Shown piece after piece: positions 46,951 through 57,542 of a stretch of 64,000 nucleotides of DNA; the stretch's first letter is position 1; the number at the start of each line of letters is the position of its first letter. The notes under the pieces are model-generated. The model was not told the origin of the DNA and searched no databases. It saw only the letters and a list, made by a program, of their open reading frames with translations. This DNA comes from Streptomyces sp. BK239 (GTDB lineage Bacteria; Actinomycetota; Actinomycetes; Streptomycetales; Streptomycetaceae), in NCBI RefSeq assembly GCF_004217285.1, contig NZ_SHKS01000001.1, forward strand, positions 62,001-126,000. Direction: 5' to 3'. A program made the position numbers and the translations under genes.

Positions 46951-48381
46951 ATGACCTCCGCACAGGTCGGCACGGACAAGGCCCCGCAGGGGGCCGAAGA
47001 GGGGTACGAGCGCGGCCTCGGCAGCCGCCAGGTCCAGATGATCGCCATCGGCGGCGCCATCGGCGTCGGCCTGTTCCTGGGAGCCGGGGCGAACATCGCC
47101 AAGGCGGGCCCCAGCCTCATCCTCATGTACGCCCTCGCCGGCGTGATCATCTTCTTCATCATGCGGGCGCTCGGCGAGCTCCTGCTCTACCGCCCCGTCT
47201 CGGGCTCCTTCGCCGAGTACTCGCGTGAGTTCCTCGGCCCGTTCTTCGGCTACTTCACCGGCTGGACGTACTGGCTGATGTGGGTCGTCACCGGCATGGC
47301 CGAGCTCACGGCGGCCGCGATCTACGTCAACTACTGGTTCCCGCAGATTCCCCAATGGGTGACCGCCCTGGTCTTCCTGGTGATCCTCTTCGGGGTCAAC
47401 CTGATCTCCGTCAAGCTCTTCGGCGAGCTGGAGTTCTGGTTCTCGATGGTCAAGGTCACCGCCCTCATCGGCATGATCGTCATCGGCCTCGGCGTCCTGA
47501 CCTTCGGCTTCAGCCAGGCCGGCGACACCGCCGCCGTCTCCAACCTGTGGGCCTTCGACGGCTTCTTCCCCAAGGGCATCGGCTCGTCCCTGATGACCCT
47601 GCAGGGCGTCATGTTCGCCTACCTCGCGGTCGAGCTGGTCGGCGTGACCGCCGGCGAGTCGGAGGACCCGGAGAAGACCCTCCCCAAGGCGATCAACACC
47701 CTGCCGTGGCGTATCGCGCTGTTCTACGTCGGCGCGCTCACCGTCATCCTGTGCGTGGTGAAGTGGACCGAGTTCGCCGAGGGCGTCAGCCCGTTCGTCG
47801 CCGCCTTCGCCAAGATCGGCATCCCGGCCGGCGCCGGCATCGTTAACTTCGTCGTGCTCACCGCCGCCCTGTCCTCCTGCAACTCGGGCATGTACTCCAC
47901 CGGCCGCATGCTGAGGAACCTGGCCGAGAGCGGCGAGGCCCCGGGAGCCTTCAAGAAGCTGTCCTCGACGAAGACCCCGGCCTTCGGCATCACCGTCTCG
48001 GTCCTCTTCATGGGCATCGGCGTGGTCCTGAACTACGTCGTCCCGGAGAAGGCCTTCGGATACGTCACCTCCGTCGCCACCGCCGCCGGCATCTGGACCT
48101 GGCTGATGATCCTCGTCAGCCACGTCCTGTACCGCCGCGCCGTCGACGCGGGCCGCCTGCCCGCCTCGTCCTTCCCGGCGCCGGGCGGCGCGAAGTGCTC
48201 CTACGTCGCCATCGCCTTCCTCCTCTTCGTCACCGGCCTGATCGCCTACGACGCCGACTCCCGCATCTGCCTCTACGTCATGGCCGGCTGGGCCGTCGCC
48301 CTCGGCATCGGCTGGGCCGTGCTGAAGTCGCGCAACCCGCAGATCGCCGACCGCACCCCGGAGCCGGAGAAGGTCGGCTGA
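46951..48381 (+). CDS. APC-superfamily amino-acid permease (AAT family)
   Basis: 476 residues; ATG 46951 has GGAGAAAGG ten bases upstream. Twelve membrane helices. The family signature is present near the N-terminus (RQVQMIAIGGAIGVGLFLGA) and in the ELVGVTAGESEDPEKTLPKA block. It imports amino acids with protons, resembling the AnsP/GabP/CycA/ProY group; the substrate cannot be chosen by eye. A dyad in its promoter suggests repression or nitrogen-type control. Confidence 0.88.
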   Translation: MTSAQVGTDKAPQGAEEGYERGLGSRQVQMIAIGGAIGVGLFLGAGANIAKAGPSLILMYALAGVIIFFIMRALGELLLYRPVSGSFAEYSREFLGPFFGYFTGWTYWLMWVVTGMAELTAAAIYVNYWFPQIPQWVTALVFLVILFGVNLISVKLFGELEFWFSMVKVTALIGMIVIGLGVLTFGFSQAGDTAAVSNLWAFDGFFPKGIGSSLMTLQGVMFAYLAVELVGVTAGESEDPEKTLPKAINTLPWRIALFYVGALTVILCVVKWTEFAEGVSPFVAAFAKIGIPAGAGIVNFVVLTAALSSCNSGMYSTGRMLRNLAESGEAPGAFKKLSSTKTPAFGITVSVLFMGIGVVLNYVVPEKAFGYVTSVATAAGIWTWLMILVSHVLYRRAVDAGRLPASSFPAPGGAKCSYVAIAFLLFVTGLIAYDADSRICLYVMAGWAVALGIGWAVLKSRNPQIADRTPEPEKVG

Positions 48382-48481
48382 CCACCGTCTGACCGCCGTC
48401 CGGTCACCGCGGAGGACGTCCTCCGGCCGCAGGGAACACTCGTGGCGCTCCCTCCGGACCCCTGAGAGACGTCCACCATGT

Positions 48482-48518
48482 GGGCCTCCTCGTACCGCAC
48501 CTCGGTACGGGGAGGCCC
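48482..48518 (+). terminator. Terminator after the permease gene
   Basis: A 16-bp stem (GGGCCTCC-T-CGTACCG with CGGTACG-G-GGAGGCCC, one T-G pair), 5-base loop, then CTTTGTCT. Confidence 0.88.
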
Positions 48519-48525
48519 CTTTGTC

Positions 48526-48531
48526 TATCCT
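48526..48531 (+). promoter_or_regulatory. -10 box (TATCCT) of a leaderless mRNA
   Basis: TATCCT ends seven bases before the ATG at 48539, immediately after the permease terminator. No ribosome binding site fits in between. Confidence 0.6.
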
Positions 48532-48538
48532 GGCGAAC

Positions 48539-48961
48539 ATGCTGACCCTCACCCAGGACCTCGTCGACAAGATCGTCGCGCACGCGCGCAAGGACCACCC
48601 CGACGAGGCGTGCGGCGTCGTCGCCGGGCCGGCCGGATCCGACCGCCCCGAGCGGTTCATCCCGATGCTCAACGCGGCCATGTCGCCCACGTTCTACGAG
48701 TTCGACTCGGGGGACCTGCTCAGGCTCTACCGCGAGATGGACGACCGCGACGAGGAGCCGGTGATCGTCTACCACTCCCACACCGCGACCGAGGCCTACC
48801 CCTCCCGCACCGACATCTCCTACGCGGGCGAACCCGGCGCCCACTACGTCCTCGTCTCCACCGCCGACACCGACGGCGCCGGCGAGTTCCAGTTCCGCTC
48901 CTTCCGCATCGTCGAGGGCCAGGTGACCGAGGAAGAGGTCCGGATCGTCGAGGCGTACTGA
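48539..48961 (+). CDS. mec: JAMM/Mov34 metalloprotease, Mec-type
   Basis: 140 residues. The JAMM zinc site is complete: Glu23, His79-x-His81 and Asp92 (HSHTATEAYPSRTD). The M. tuberculosis homologue Mec hydrolyses CysO-cysteine to release cysteine. The sulfur carrier and CysM genes follow, as in mycobacteria. In this organism the carrier ends in GGMA, so this protease may also trim the carrier, which is inference. The start is set by the leaderless -10 box. Confidence 0.88.
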   Translation: MLTLTQDLVDKIVAHARKDHPDEACGVVAGPAGSDRPERFIPMLNAAMSPTFYEFDSGDLLRLYREMDDRDEEPVIVYHSHTATEAYPSRTDISYAGEPGAHYVLVSTADTDGAGEFQFRSFRIVEGQVTEEEVRIVEAY

Positions 48962-49067
48962 CCGGCGCCGCCCCGCCCACCGGCCGAAAGACGGAGGCGG
49001 TCTCACCCACCGACCCGATTCGGTCCACGATGTGGGATCACCTTCCGGGGGGCGGGCCGGGAATCGA

Positions 49068-49073
49068 TACGAT
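49068..49073 (+). promoter_or_regulatory. -10 box (TACGAT) for the leader peptide transcript
   Basis: TACGAT ends six bases before the leader peptide ATG at 49080, giving a leaderless mRNA that starts with the leader peptide. Confidence 0.6.
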
Positions 49074-49079
49074 GAGCCC

Positions 49080-49175
49080 ATGGTTGTGAACGACGTGAGC
49101 GACAGGACGCCCGGAGCGCTGCTCGTGGCGCGGCTGCACGTCGACCTGTGCAGGCTCGCCAGCGCCATCTGTTGA
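49080..49175 (+). CDS. Cysteine-type leader peptide
   Basis: 31 residues ending ARLHVDLCRLASAIC then stop. The HVDLxRxxSAxC ending is the hallmark of short leader peptides found before sulfur and cysteine genes in Streptomyces. Cys codons near the end, including the last sense codon, suit a design in which stalling for Cys-tRNA changes expression of the downstream cysO-cysM genes. The start is leaderless. 113 bases separate its stop from cysO; that stretch is GC-rich and may hold the alternative structures. Confidence 0.78.
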   Translation: MVVNDVSDRTPGALLVARLHVDLCRLASAIC

Positions 49176-49288
49176 CGCACGCCCTGCCGCCGTACGGCCC
49201 GTGAGCCCGCGGCGCGACGCGTCACCCTGCCCGTACCCCGCGCTGCCGTGCGCCCACCGACCCGACCACTTCCGACAGGAGCCGCATC

Positions 49289-50523
<1,235 letters not shown>

Positions 50524-50559
50524 GCCACACGATGCGGATACGGGGCGATGTGTCTGCCA

Positions 50560-50639
50560 AGGGCCTGTTCGGCGGATCCGGTCGCAGGACAGCGACGGTG
50601 GCTTGTCGCGTCTGCGGCAGGATCCGCCGGACAGGCCCT
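50560..50639. terminator. Large bidirectional hairpin between cysM and the PemK-like gene
   Basis: A 20-bp stem (AGGGCCTGTTCGGCGGATCC at 50560-50579 with its complement at 50620-50639, one G-T pair) encloses a partly paired 40-base interior. It lies between convergent genes and touches the stop codon of the minus-strand gene. Confidence 0.8.
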
Positions 50640-51096
50640 ACCGCGTCAGATGACGGACCTGGTCCCACAGGGCCGGATCCACGACGCCGACGCGTCGCCT
50701 GAAGTCCGACAGACGGACCTGACGCAGCTCGCCCGTCTCCAGGTAGCTCGGCCGGCCCTGGGCGTCCCCCACCGCGCCCGGCGGCAACGGGATCACGCCG
50801 GGCCGCTCGTCGCGGTACTTGCTGGTGATCTTCGCCACGGTCACCCGGTTCCCGCGCACCACCAGCACCAGACACGGCCGGTCCTTCGCGCCCGGCCCGT
50901 CCTCGAAGGGCACGTTCGCCCACCAGATCTCCGCCGGCTGCGGCCGCCCCGCCCCGCCGCGCCCCCGCTCCGGCCGCCCCGGCGGCCGGGTCCGCCTCCC
51001 CGCGGGCCGCCGCCCGCGCCCCCAGCCGTCGACGAGCGTGGCGACGAGCGCCAGCAGTACCACCGCCGCGAGCGCCAGCCACCAGGACGTGTCCAT
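50638..51096 (-). CDS. PemK/MazF-like protein with N-terminal membrane helix
   Basis: 152 residues. A membrane helix at residues about 4-23 (WWLALAAVVLLALVATLVDG) and a basic linker precede a MazF/PemK-type domain (IWWANVPFEDGPGAKDRPCL, then VLVVRGNRVTVAKITSKY). MazF-fold proteins are usually cytoplasmic endoribonucleases paired with an antitoxin. Here no antitoxin gene is adjacent and the protein is membrane-tethered, so a toxin role is doubtful. On the minus strand TAACGT ends about eight bases before the ATG, so the mRNA may be leaderless. Confidence 0.78.
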   Translation of the reverse strand: MDTSWWLALAAVVLLALVATLVDGWGRGRRPAGRRTRPPGRPERGRGGAGRPQPAEIWWANVPFEDGPGAKDRPCLVLVVRGNRVTVAKITSKYRDERPGVIPLPPGAVGDAQGRPSYLETGELRQVRLSDFRRRVGVVDPALWDQVRHLTR

Positions 51097-51369
51097 GCAC
51101 ACGAACGTTACCGGGGCGCACGCGAGCGGACCACGCGCCCCGACCGGACGCTCATAGCGCAAGATCCCCTCCCCGCGCGCCTCACGCGCCCGGCGTCCAG
51201 CCATACCGGTGACAGCACAGGTGAGTTCGCCCACAACGGCCCCTGGCGGAGGAGCGACCGAGGGTTTCGCGCCTTACGCTCGACGGACCGCACAACCCCT
51301 GTCGCCACCCCGTCACGCCCCTTTCCGTCCCCGTATCCCCGGATCCCCGCCAGCGGAGGTTTCTGCTTT

Positions 51370-52122
51370 ATGAAGCTCACCGTCGTCGGCTGCTCAGGGT
51401 CGTTCCCGTCCGCGGTATCGGCCTGCTCGAGCTACCTCGTCGAGGCCGACGGCTTCCGGCTGCTCCTCGACATGGGCAACGGCGCCCTGGGCGAGCTGCA
51501 GCGCCACTGCGGTCTCTACGACCTCGACGCGATCTTCCTGAGCCACCTGCACGCCGACCACTGCATCGACATGTGCGCGTACTTCGTGGCCCGCTACTAC
51601 CGCCACGACGGCGGACGCTGCGACCCGCTCCCCGTCTACGGCCCGGAGGGCACCGAGCACCGCCTCACCACGGCCTACGCCGACACCCCCTCCGCCTCCT
51701 CCATGAGCGAGGTGTTCGACTTCCACACGGTCAAGCCGTCCACCTTCGACATCGGCCCCTTCACGGTGCACACCGAACGCGTGGCCCACCCGGTGGAGGC
51801 CTACGGCATCCGCGTCGAACACGGCGGCAAGACGCTGACCTACTCCGGCGACACGGGAGTCAGCCCGGCCCTGGACGAACTGGCCCGCGACGCCGACCTG
51901 TTCCTGTGCGAGGCCGCCTTCACGCACGGCAAGGAAAGCATCCCGGACCTGCACCTCAACGGCCGCGAGGCGGGAGAGACGGCGGCCCGGGCCGGCGCCC
52001 GCCGCCTGGTCCTCACCCACATCCCCCCGTGGACCGACCCCGAGGCCAACCTCGCCGACGCCCGCGAGACCTTCACCGGCCCGGTGGAACTGGCCGTGCC
52101 CAGGGTGTCGTACGAGATCTGA
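51370..52122 (+). CDS. Metallo-beta-lactamase-fold hydrolase (Rv1339-like)
   Basis: 250 residues, start behind GGAGG. The metal motif is HLHADH (59-64), with later ligands in AHPVEAYG, YSGDTG and LTHIPPW. It closely resembles mycobacterial Rv1339, reported as an atypical cyclic-AMP phosphodiesterase, and occupies the same neighbourhood (between cysM and rph). A cyclic-nucleotide phosphodiesterase role is therefore plausible but inferred; tRNase Z-like activity is the alternative. Confidence 0.85.
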   Translation: MKLTVVGCSGSFPSAVSACSSYLVEADGFRLLLDMGNGALGELQRHCGLYDLDAIFLSHLHADHCIDMCAYFVARYYRHDGGRCDPLPVYGPEGTEHRLTTAYADTPSASSMSEVFDFHTVKPSTFDIGPFTVHTERVAHPVEAYGIRVEHGGKTLTYSGDTGVSPALDELARDADLFLCEAAFTHGKESIPDLHLNGREAGETAARAGARRLVLTHIPPWTDPEANLADARETFTGPVELAVPRVSYEI

Positions 52123-52126
52123 CGAA

Positions 52127-52177
52127 GGCCCGGCCCGCGCGAGGTCCGTCCAGCGGGACGGGCGCGCGGGCCGGGCC
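52127..52177. terminator. Bidirectional terminator between the MBL-fold gene and nagE2
   Basis: A perfect 15-bp stem (GGCCCGGCCCGCGCG with CGCGCGGGCCGGGCC) around a 21-base loop containing an inner CCGTC/GACGG pairing, between convergent genes. Confidence 0.82.
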
Positions 52178-52193
52178 GGTGCCGGAAGGCGTC

Positions 52194-53459
52194 CTACTTG
52201 GCTTCCGCCTTCTGGATCTCCGCCAGCTCCTCGTCGGACTCACGGCCCGGGGTGGGCAGGTTGAACTTGACGATCGCGAAGCGGAAGACCGCGTAGTAGA
52301 CCGCGCCGAAGCACAGGCCCACCAGCATCAGACCCCACGGGTTCGTCGCGATGCCCAGGTTCAGGAAGAAGTCCACCGCGCCGGCCGAGAAACCGAAGCC
52401 GTCCTTCATGCCCAGCGCCCAGGTCAGCGCGAGCGACACACCGGTGAGCACCGCGTGGATGGCGTACAGGACGGGCGCGATGAACATGAACGTGAACTCG
52501 ATCGGCTCGGTCACACCCGTGACGAACGACGTCAGCGCGATCGAGAACATCATGCCGCCGACCACCTTGCGGCGCTCCGGGCGCGCGCAGTGCCAGATGG
52601 CGAGGCAGGCCGCCGGGAGACCGAACATCATGATCGGGAAGAAGCCCGTCATGAACTGGCCCGCCGTCGGGTCACCGGCCAGGAACCGCCCGATGTCACC
52701 GCTCTTGCCCTCGTAGTCGCCCGCCTGGAACCACGGGAACGAGTTCAGCAGGTGGTGCATCCCGATCGGGATCAGCGCACGGTTGGCGACACCGAAGACA
52801 CCGGCGCCCACGGCGCCCGAACCGACCAGCCACTCACCGAAGTTGTGCAGACCGGTGCCCAGCACGGGCCATATGTAGCCGAAGACGATGCCGATGACGA
52901 GGCCCGCGAACGCCGACAGGATCGGCACCAGCCGGCGGCCGCCGAAGAAGCCCGCCCAGTCCGGCAGCTTCGTGCGGTAGAACCGCTGGTACAGCAGCGC
53001 GACGACGAGGCCCATCACCACACCGCCGAGCACCTTCGCGTCGACCGGCGCGTCCACCATGACGACCTTGCCGTCGACGGCCTGCGCCACCTTCGGCAGG
53101 TTCTTGTCGGTGAACGTGGCGAGCACGTTCTTGAAGACCAGGTAGCCGACGACCGCGGCGAGCGCCGTGGAGCCGTCCGACTTCTTGGCGAAGCCGATCG
53201 CGATGCCCACGGCGAACAGCAGCGCCATGTTGTCGAGGATCGCGTTGCCGCCCGCCGCCATGAACCCGGCGATCTTCGTGAGGAAGGTGGGGAACGACGA
53301 GCGCCCGAGCATGTCGTCGTTGCCCAGGCGCACCAGAAGGGCGGCGGCGGGCAGCACGGCCACCGGCAGCATGAGGCTGCGCCCGATGCGCTGGAGCACG
53401 GCCATCACACCGGCGCCCTTGTTCTTGTCAGCCGCGGGAGCGGCGCTGGCCGTGGTCAC
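52194..53459 (-). CDS. nagE2: PTS N-acetylglucosamine permease, EIIC component NagE2
   Basis: 421 residues from a GTG directly after GGAGGAGAA. A stand-alone EIIC of the glucose/GlcNAc family with about ten membrane helices: MLPVAVLPAAALLVRLG, FAVGIAIGFAKKSDGSTAL, and the substrate-site block TGVTEPIEFTFMFIAPVLY. It carries no EIIB or EIIA domain, so it needs NagF for phosphotransfer. In S. coelicolor NagE2 is the main GlcNAc transporter, tied to chitin use and development. Two dre-like DasR sites lie in its promoter. Confidence 0.93.
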   Translation of the reverse strand: MTTASAAPAADKNKGAGVMAVLQRIGRSLMLPVAVLPAAALLVRLGNDDMLGRSSFPTFLTKIAGFMAAGGNAILDNMALLFAVGIAIGFAKKSDGSTALAAVVGYLVFKNVLATFTDKNLPKVAQAVDGKVVMVDAPVDAKVLGGVVMGLVVALLYQRFYRTKLPDWAGFFGGRRLVPILSAFAGLVIGIVFGYIWPVLGTGLHNFGEWLVGSGAVGAGVFGVANRALIPIGMHHLLNSFPWFQAGDYEGKSGDIGRFLAGDPTAGQFMTGFFPIMMFGLPAACLAIWHCARPERRKVVGGMMFSIALTSFVTGVTEPIEFTFMFIAPVLYAIHAVLTGVSLALTWALGMKDGFGFSAGAVDFFLNLGIATNPWGLMLVGLCFGAVYYAVFRFAIVKFNLPTPGRESDEELAEIQKAEAK

Positions 53460-53540
53460 ATTCTCCTCCTGAGACCCCCGGACGCAGGCCGGGAGGGCAA
53501 GGCGCCGTCCGGGGAAAAGGGGGAAGGGACGGCAGCGTCT

Positions 53541-53570
53541 CTGGTCTAAACCACTGGGTGGTGTAGACCT
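53541..53570 (-). promoter_or_regulatory. Two DasR-binding (dre) sites upstream of nagE2
   Basis: CTGGTCTAAACCACT (53541-53555) and TGGTGTAGACCT (53559-53570) match the dre consensus close to ACTGGTCTAGACCACT. DasR is the GntR-family repressor released by aminosugar phosphates. The two sites lie 82-111 bases before the nagE2 start. Confidence 0.85.
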
Positions 53571-53669
53571 GTTGTAGCACGATGAAGGCGAGATAAGGAA
53601 CCGCCGGAACCATCACAGAAGCGCTACGCCCGGCACCCGCCCCGACCCTCCCCGCCGGGCACGCGAAAA

Positions 53670-53696
53670 GGCCCCCGGACCGACGGTCCAGGGGCC
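53670..53696 (-). terminator. Terminator of nagE1
   Basis: Read on the minus strand, GGGGCC and GGACC segments pair across a GTC loop with one mismatch, followed by TTTTCGCG. It separates nagE1 from the nagE2 promoter, so nagE2 is not simply cotranscribed with nagE1. Confidence 0.78.
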
Positions 53697-53712
53697 CCGC
53701 GCAGGCGCCGCG

Positions 53713-55026
53713 TCAGGCCTTCGTGGCGTCCTCCCGCTCCTCCTCCGCCTCACGCCCCGGAGTCTTCAGGTCGAACCTCGTGATCGCGAACCGGAAGACG
53801 ACGTAGTACACGGCCGCGAAGCACAGACCGATCGGGACGATCGCCCACGGCTTCGTCGCCAGGTTCCAGTTGATGACGTAGTCGATGAGACCCGCCGAGA
53901 AACTGAACCCGTCGTGCACCCCCAGCCCCCAGGTCACCGCCATCGACACACCCGTCAGCACCGCGTGCAGCGCGTACAGCAGCGGCGCCACGAACAGGAA
54001 CGAGTACTCGATCGGCTCCGTGATCCCCGTGACGAACGACGTCAGCGCCACCGACAGCATCAGCCCGCCGACCTCCTTGCGCCGCTCAGGACGCGCGGTG
54101 TGCATGATCGCCAGAGCCGCCGCCGGCAGCGCGAACATCATGATCGGGAAGAACCCCGAGGTGAACTGCCCCGCGTCCGGATCCCCCGCCAGGAACATGT
54201 TGATGTCACCGTGCACCACCGTCCCGTCCGGCTTGGTGTAACTGCCGAACTGGAACCAGATGGGCACGTTCAGGAACTGGTGCAGCCCGATCACCAGCAG
54301 CGCCCGGTTCGCCACACCGAAGATGCCCGCACCCCAGGCGTCCAGACCGTCCAGCCAGTCGCTGAAACTCTCCAGCCCGCTGCCGATCGGCGGCCACACC
54401 CACAGACACAGCGCCGCGAACGCGATCGCCACGAACGCCATGATGATCGGCACCAGCCGCCGCCCGTTGAAGAAGCCCAGCCAGTCCACCAGCCGCGTCC
54501 GATGGAACCGCTGCCAGAAGTACGCGGCCGTCAGACCCATCACGATGCCGCCGAACACCCCCGGGTTCTGATAGGTGAACGCCGTCACCGTCCCGTCGAG
54601 CGTCGCCTGGCAGCCGATCCCCGGCACCGCCCGCGAACCCCCGGGGCAGTCCTCCGGGAACTGCCGCAGCACGTTGTAGTAGACGAGGAAACCCACCACC
54701 GCCGCGAGCGCCGTCGAACCGTCCGCCTTCCTCGCCATCCCGATCGCCACACCCACGCAGAACAGCAGCGGCAGCCCCAACTGCCCGTCCAGCAGCGCCC
54801 CGCCCGCACCCACCATCACCCTGGAGACGTTCGTCCACCCCAGCCCCTCGTCCCCGAACACGTCCGGCTGCCCCAGCCGGTTGAGAATGCCGGCGGCCGG
54901 CAGCACCGCGATGGGCAGCTGAAGACTGCGGCCCATCTTCTGCAGCCCCTGGAACGCGCTGTTCCAGCGAGCGCGCGCGGGGCTCACCTGCCCCGGCGCG
55001 GTGCTTCCGGCACTCTCGGCACTCAT
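53713..55026 (-). CDS. nagE1: PTS N-acetylglucosamine permease, EIIC component NagE1
   Basis: 437 residues, paralogous to NagE2 over its whole length (LQLPIAVLPAAGILNRLG, CVGVAIGMARKADGSTALAA, FVTGITEPIEYSFLFVAPLL). An insert carrying two Cys (PEDCPGGSRAVPGIGCQATL) in an extracellular or loop region is absent from NagE2. It is divergent from nagF, with a dre site between. In S. coelicolor NagE1 is the minor GlcNAc permease. Confidence 0.92.
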   Translation of the reverse strand: MSAESAGSTAPGQVSPARARWNSAFQGLQKMGRSLQLPIAVLPAAGILNRLGQPDVFGDEGLGWTNVSRVMVGAGGALLDGQLGLPLLFCVGVAIGMARKADGSTALAAVVGFLVYYNVLRQFPEDCPGGSRAVPGIGCQATLDGTVTAFTYQNPGVFGGIVMGLTAAYFWQRFHRTRLVDWLGFFNGRRLVPIIMAFVAIAFAALCLWVWPPIGSGLESFSDWLDGLDAWGAGIFGVANRALLVIGLHQFLNVPIWFQFGSYTKPDGTVVHGDINMFLAGDPDAGQFTSGFFPIMMFALPAAALAIMHTARPERRKEVGGLMLSVALTSFVTGITEPIEYSFLFVAPLLYALHAVLTGVSMAVTWGLGVHDGFSFSAGLIDYVINWNLATKPWAIVPIGLCFAAVYYVVFRFAITRFDLKTPGREAEEEREDATKA

Positions 55027-55048
55027 GGTTTGGCGACCGCCTGTCAGG

Positions 55049-55060
55049 TGGTGTAGACCA
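55049..55060. promoter_or_regulatory. DasR-binding (dre) site between nagE1 and nagF
   Basis: TGGTGTAGACCA, with flanking AGG and ACT, matches the dre consensus. It lies 23 bases before nagE1 and 130 bases before nagF, and could control both. Confidence 0.85.
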
Positions 55061-55189
55061 ACTACCGACGATTACGTCACTGTGCCGCCATCCTTCGGCA
55101 TCCACGACGCGATCGCTCGCGAAGTTGGGCCGAATGTGGGTTACTGCGACAAAACGGTTCGCACACCAGGGAATTCAGGGAGACCGAAC

Positions 55190-55423
55190 ATGGCCAGCAA
55201 GGCTGAGAAGATCGTCGCCGGGCTCGGCGGCATCGACAACATCGAGGAGATCGAAGGCTGCATCACGCGCCTGCGCACCGAGGTCTCCGACCCCTCTCTG
55301 GTCGACGACGCCGCCCTCAAGGCCGCCGGCGCCCATGGCGTCGTCAAGATGGGCACCGCCATCCAGGTCGTCATCGGCACCGACGCCGACCCGATCGCGA
55401 CCGAGATCGAAGACATGATGTGA
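55190..55423 (+). CDS. nagF: PTS GlcNAc-specific EIIB component NagF
   Basis: 77 residues, a stand-alone EIIB domain. The phosphorylation site is Cys24 in [11 protein letters not shown]. It takes phosphate from EIIA (Crr) and passes it to GlcNAc bound by NagE2 or NagE1. The start has AGGGAGA upstream. It is divergent from nagE1 and followed by a strong terminator. Confidence 0.94.
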   Translation: MASKAEKIVAGLGGIDNIEEIEGCITRLRTEVSDPSLVDDAALKAAGAHGVVKMGTAIQVVIGTDADPIATEIEDMM

Positions 55424-55441
55424 ACCCCGCCGTCCACCGCT

Positions 55442-55477
55442 GACGGGCCCCTCCCATTCCACGGGGAGGGGCCCGTC
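55442..55477 (+). terminator. Terminator after nagF
   Basis: A perfect 14-bp stem (GACGGGCCCCTCCC with GGGAGGGGCCCGTC) and 8-base loop. Confidence 0.88.
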
Positions 55478-55495
55478 GCGTTCCCTTCCTCCCGC

Positions 55496-55501
55496 TAGGC
55501 T
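55496..55501 (+). promoter_or_regulatory. -10 box (TAGGCT) for rph
   Basis: TAGGCT ends seven bases before the rph ATG with no room for a ribosome binding site: a leaderless start. Confidence 0.65.
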
Positions 55502-55508
55502 CGACGCC

Positions 55509-56246
<738 letters not shown>

Positions 56247-56420
56247 CGCCGGCCGGCACAGGGGCACATCGGGGAGGACAGGCCGGGACGGGCGGCCGGG
56301 GGCGGGCAACCAGGTCGCCCGCGCTCGCGTCTAGGGGTAAGGGCGCACGGCTCACCGCCGCACGCCCGGCCAGTCAGCGCACGGGGGCCCTCGGGGCTGT
56401 GCAAGGGGAGGACCATCACC

Positions 56421-56825
56421 ATGGCCGAGAGACGACGCCGCCGTCGCCGTATCGCCGCAACCGCCGCCGCCGTGGCGGCCTTCGGGCTCACGGCCGCATT
56501 CACCACCGGCTGCGACGCCGTCAACAAGGCGCTGGACTGCGTCCAGACCGCCGACGCCATCGCCGACAGCGTCACCGAGCTCCAGCAGGCCGTGCAGAAC
56601 GCCTCCGACGACCCCACCCAGCTCGAGGAGTCCCTCGACTCCATCGACAAGAACCTCACCAAGATCGGCGACACCACCGACGACGCCGACGTCGACAAGG
56701 CGGTGGACGACCTGACCACCGCCGTCCGCAACGTCCGCACCGCCGTCAAGAACGGCGACGCGACCCCCGACCTCAGCCCCGTCACCGACGCGGCGGGCGA
56801 ACTGACGAAGGTCTGCACGCCTTAG
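56421..56825 (+). CDS. Small secreted lipoprotein
   Basis: 134 residues, start behind GGGGAGGA. A strongly basic N-region (AERRRRRRR, twin-Arg containing) is followed by a hydrophobic stretch and a lipobox-like FTTGC ending at Cys31, so it should be a lipid-anchored exported protein. The mature part is acidic and helical, with repeated Asp/Lys/Thr patterns such as SLDSIDKNLTKIGDTTDDAD. No domain recognised. It is inserted between rph and rdgB. Confidence 0.8.
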   Translation: MAERRRRRRRIAATAAAVAAFGLTAAFTTGCDAVNKALDCVQTADAIADSVTELQQAVQNASDDPTQLEESLDSIDKNLTKIGDTTDDADVDKAVDDLTTAVRNVRTAVKNGDATPDLSPVTDAAGELTKVCTP

Positions 56826-56894
56826 AGGTCCTTGCAGCGGCCGGGCCGGTCACCGCCGCGCACGCCGGGCGGCGGCCCCGCGATACTGGGGGCC

Positions 56895-57497
56895 ATGACC
56901 CGCCTGATCCTCGCCACCCGCAACGCCGGAAAGATCACCGAACTCAGGTCGATCCTCGCCGACGCAGGACTGCCCCACGACCTCGTCGGCGCGGAGGCCT
57001 ATCCCGACGTGCCCGACGTCAAGGAGACCGGCGTCACCTTCGCCGAGAACGCCCTCCTCAAGGCCCACGCCCTCGCCCGCGCCACCGGCCTGCCCGCCGT
57101 CGCCGACGACTCCGGCCTCTGCGTCGACGTCCTGGGCGGCGCCCCCGGCATCTTCTCGGCCCGCTGGTCCGGCCGCCACGGCGACGACAAGGCCAACCTG
57201 GACCTCCTCCTGGCCCAGCTCTCCGACATCGCCGAGGAACACCGCGGCGCCCACTTCGCCTGCGCGGCGGCCCTGGCCCTGCCCGACGGCACGGAACGAG
57301 TGGTGGAAGGCCGGTTGAGGGGCACCCTGCGCCACACCCCCACCGGCACGAACGGCTTCGGCTACGACCCGATCCTCGTCCCCGAGGGCGAGACCCGCAC
57401 CTGCGCGGAACTGTCCCCGGCCGAAAAAAACGCGATCAGCCACCGAGGAAAGGCCTTCCGAGCCCTGGTACCAGCCGTACGGGAACTGCTGGGCTGA
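56895..57497 (+). CDS. rdgB: Non-canonical purine NTP pyrophosphatase (RdgB/HAM1)
   Basis: 200 residues. It hydrolyses dITP, XTP and related nucleotides. Key blocks: LATRNAGKITELR (phosphate binding), FAENALLKAHALA, VADDSGLCVDVLGGAPGIFS and TGTNGFGYDPI. GATACT ends seven bases before the ATG, so the mRNA is probably leaderless. Confidence 0.95.
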   Translation: MTRLILATRNAGKITELRSILADAGLPHDLVGAEAYPDVPDVKETGVTFAENALLKAHALARATGLPAVADDSGLCVDVLGGAPGIFSARWSGRHGDDKANLDLLLAQLSDIAEEHRGAHFACAAALALPDGTERVVEGRLRGTLRHTPTGTNGFGYDPILVPEGETRTCAELSPAEKNAISHRGKAFRALVPAVRELLG

Positions 57498-57542
57498 GCG
57501 GACACGAGAAAGGGGCCGCCTGGTGGGGCGGCCCCTCTGTGG

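Noticed and set aside
50560..50639. Large hairpin after cysM as a MITE
   Set aside because: No target-site duplication is visible, and its position between convergent genes is fully explained by termination.
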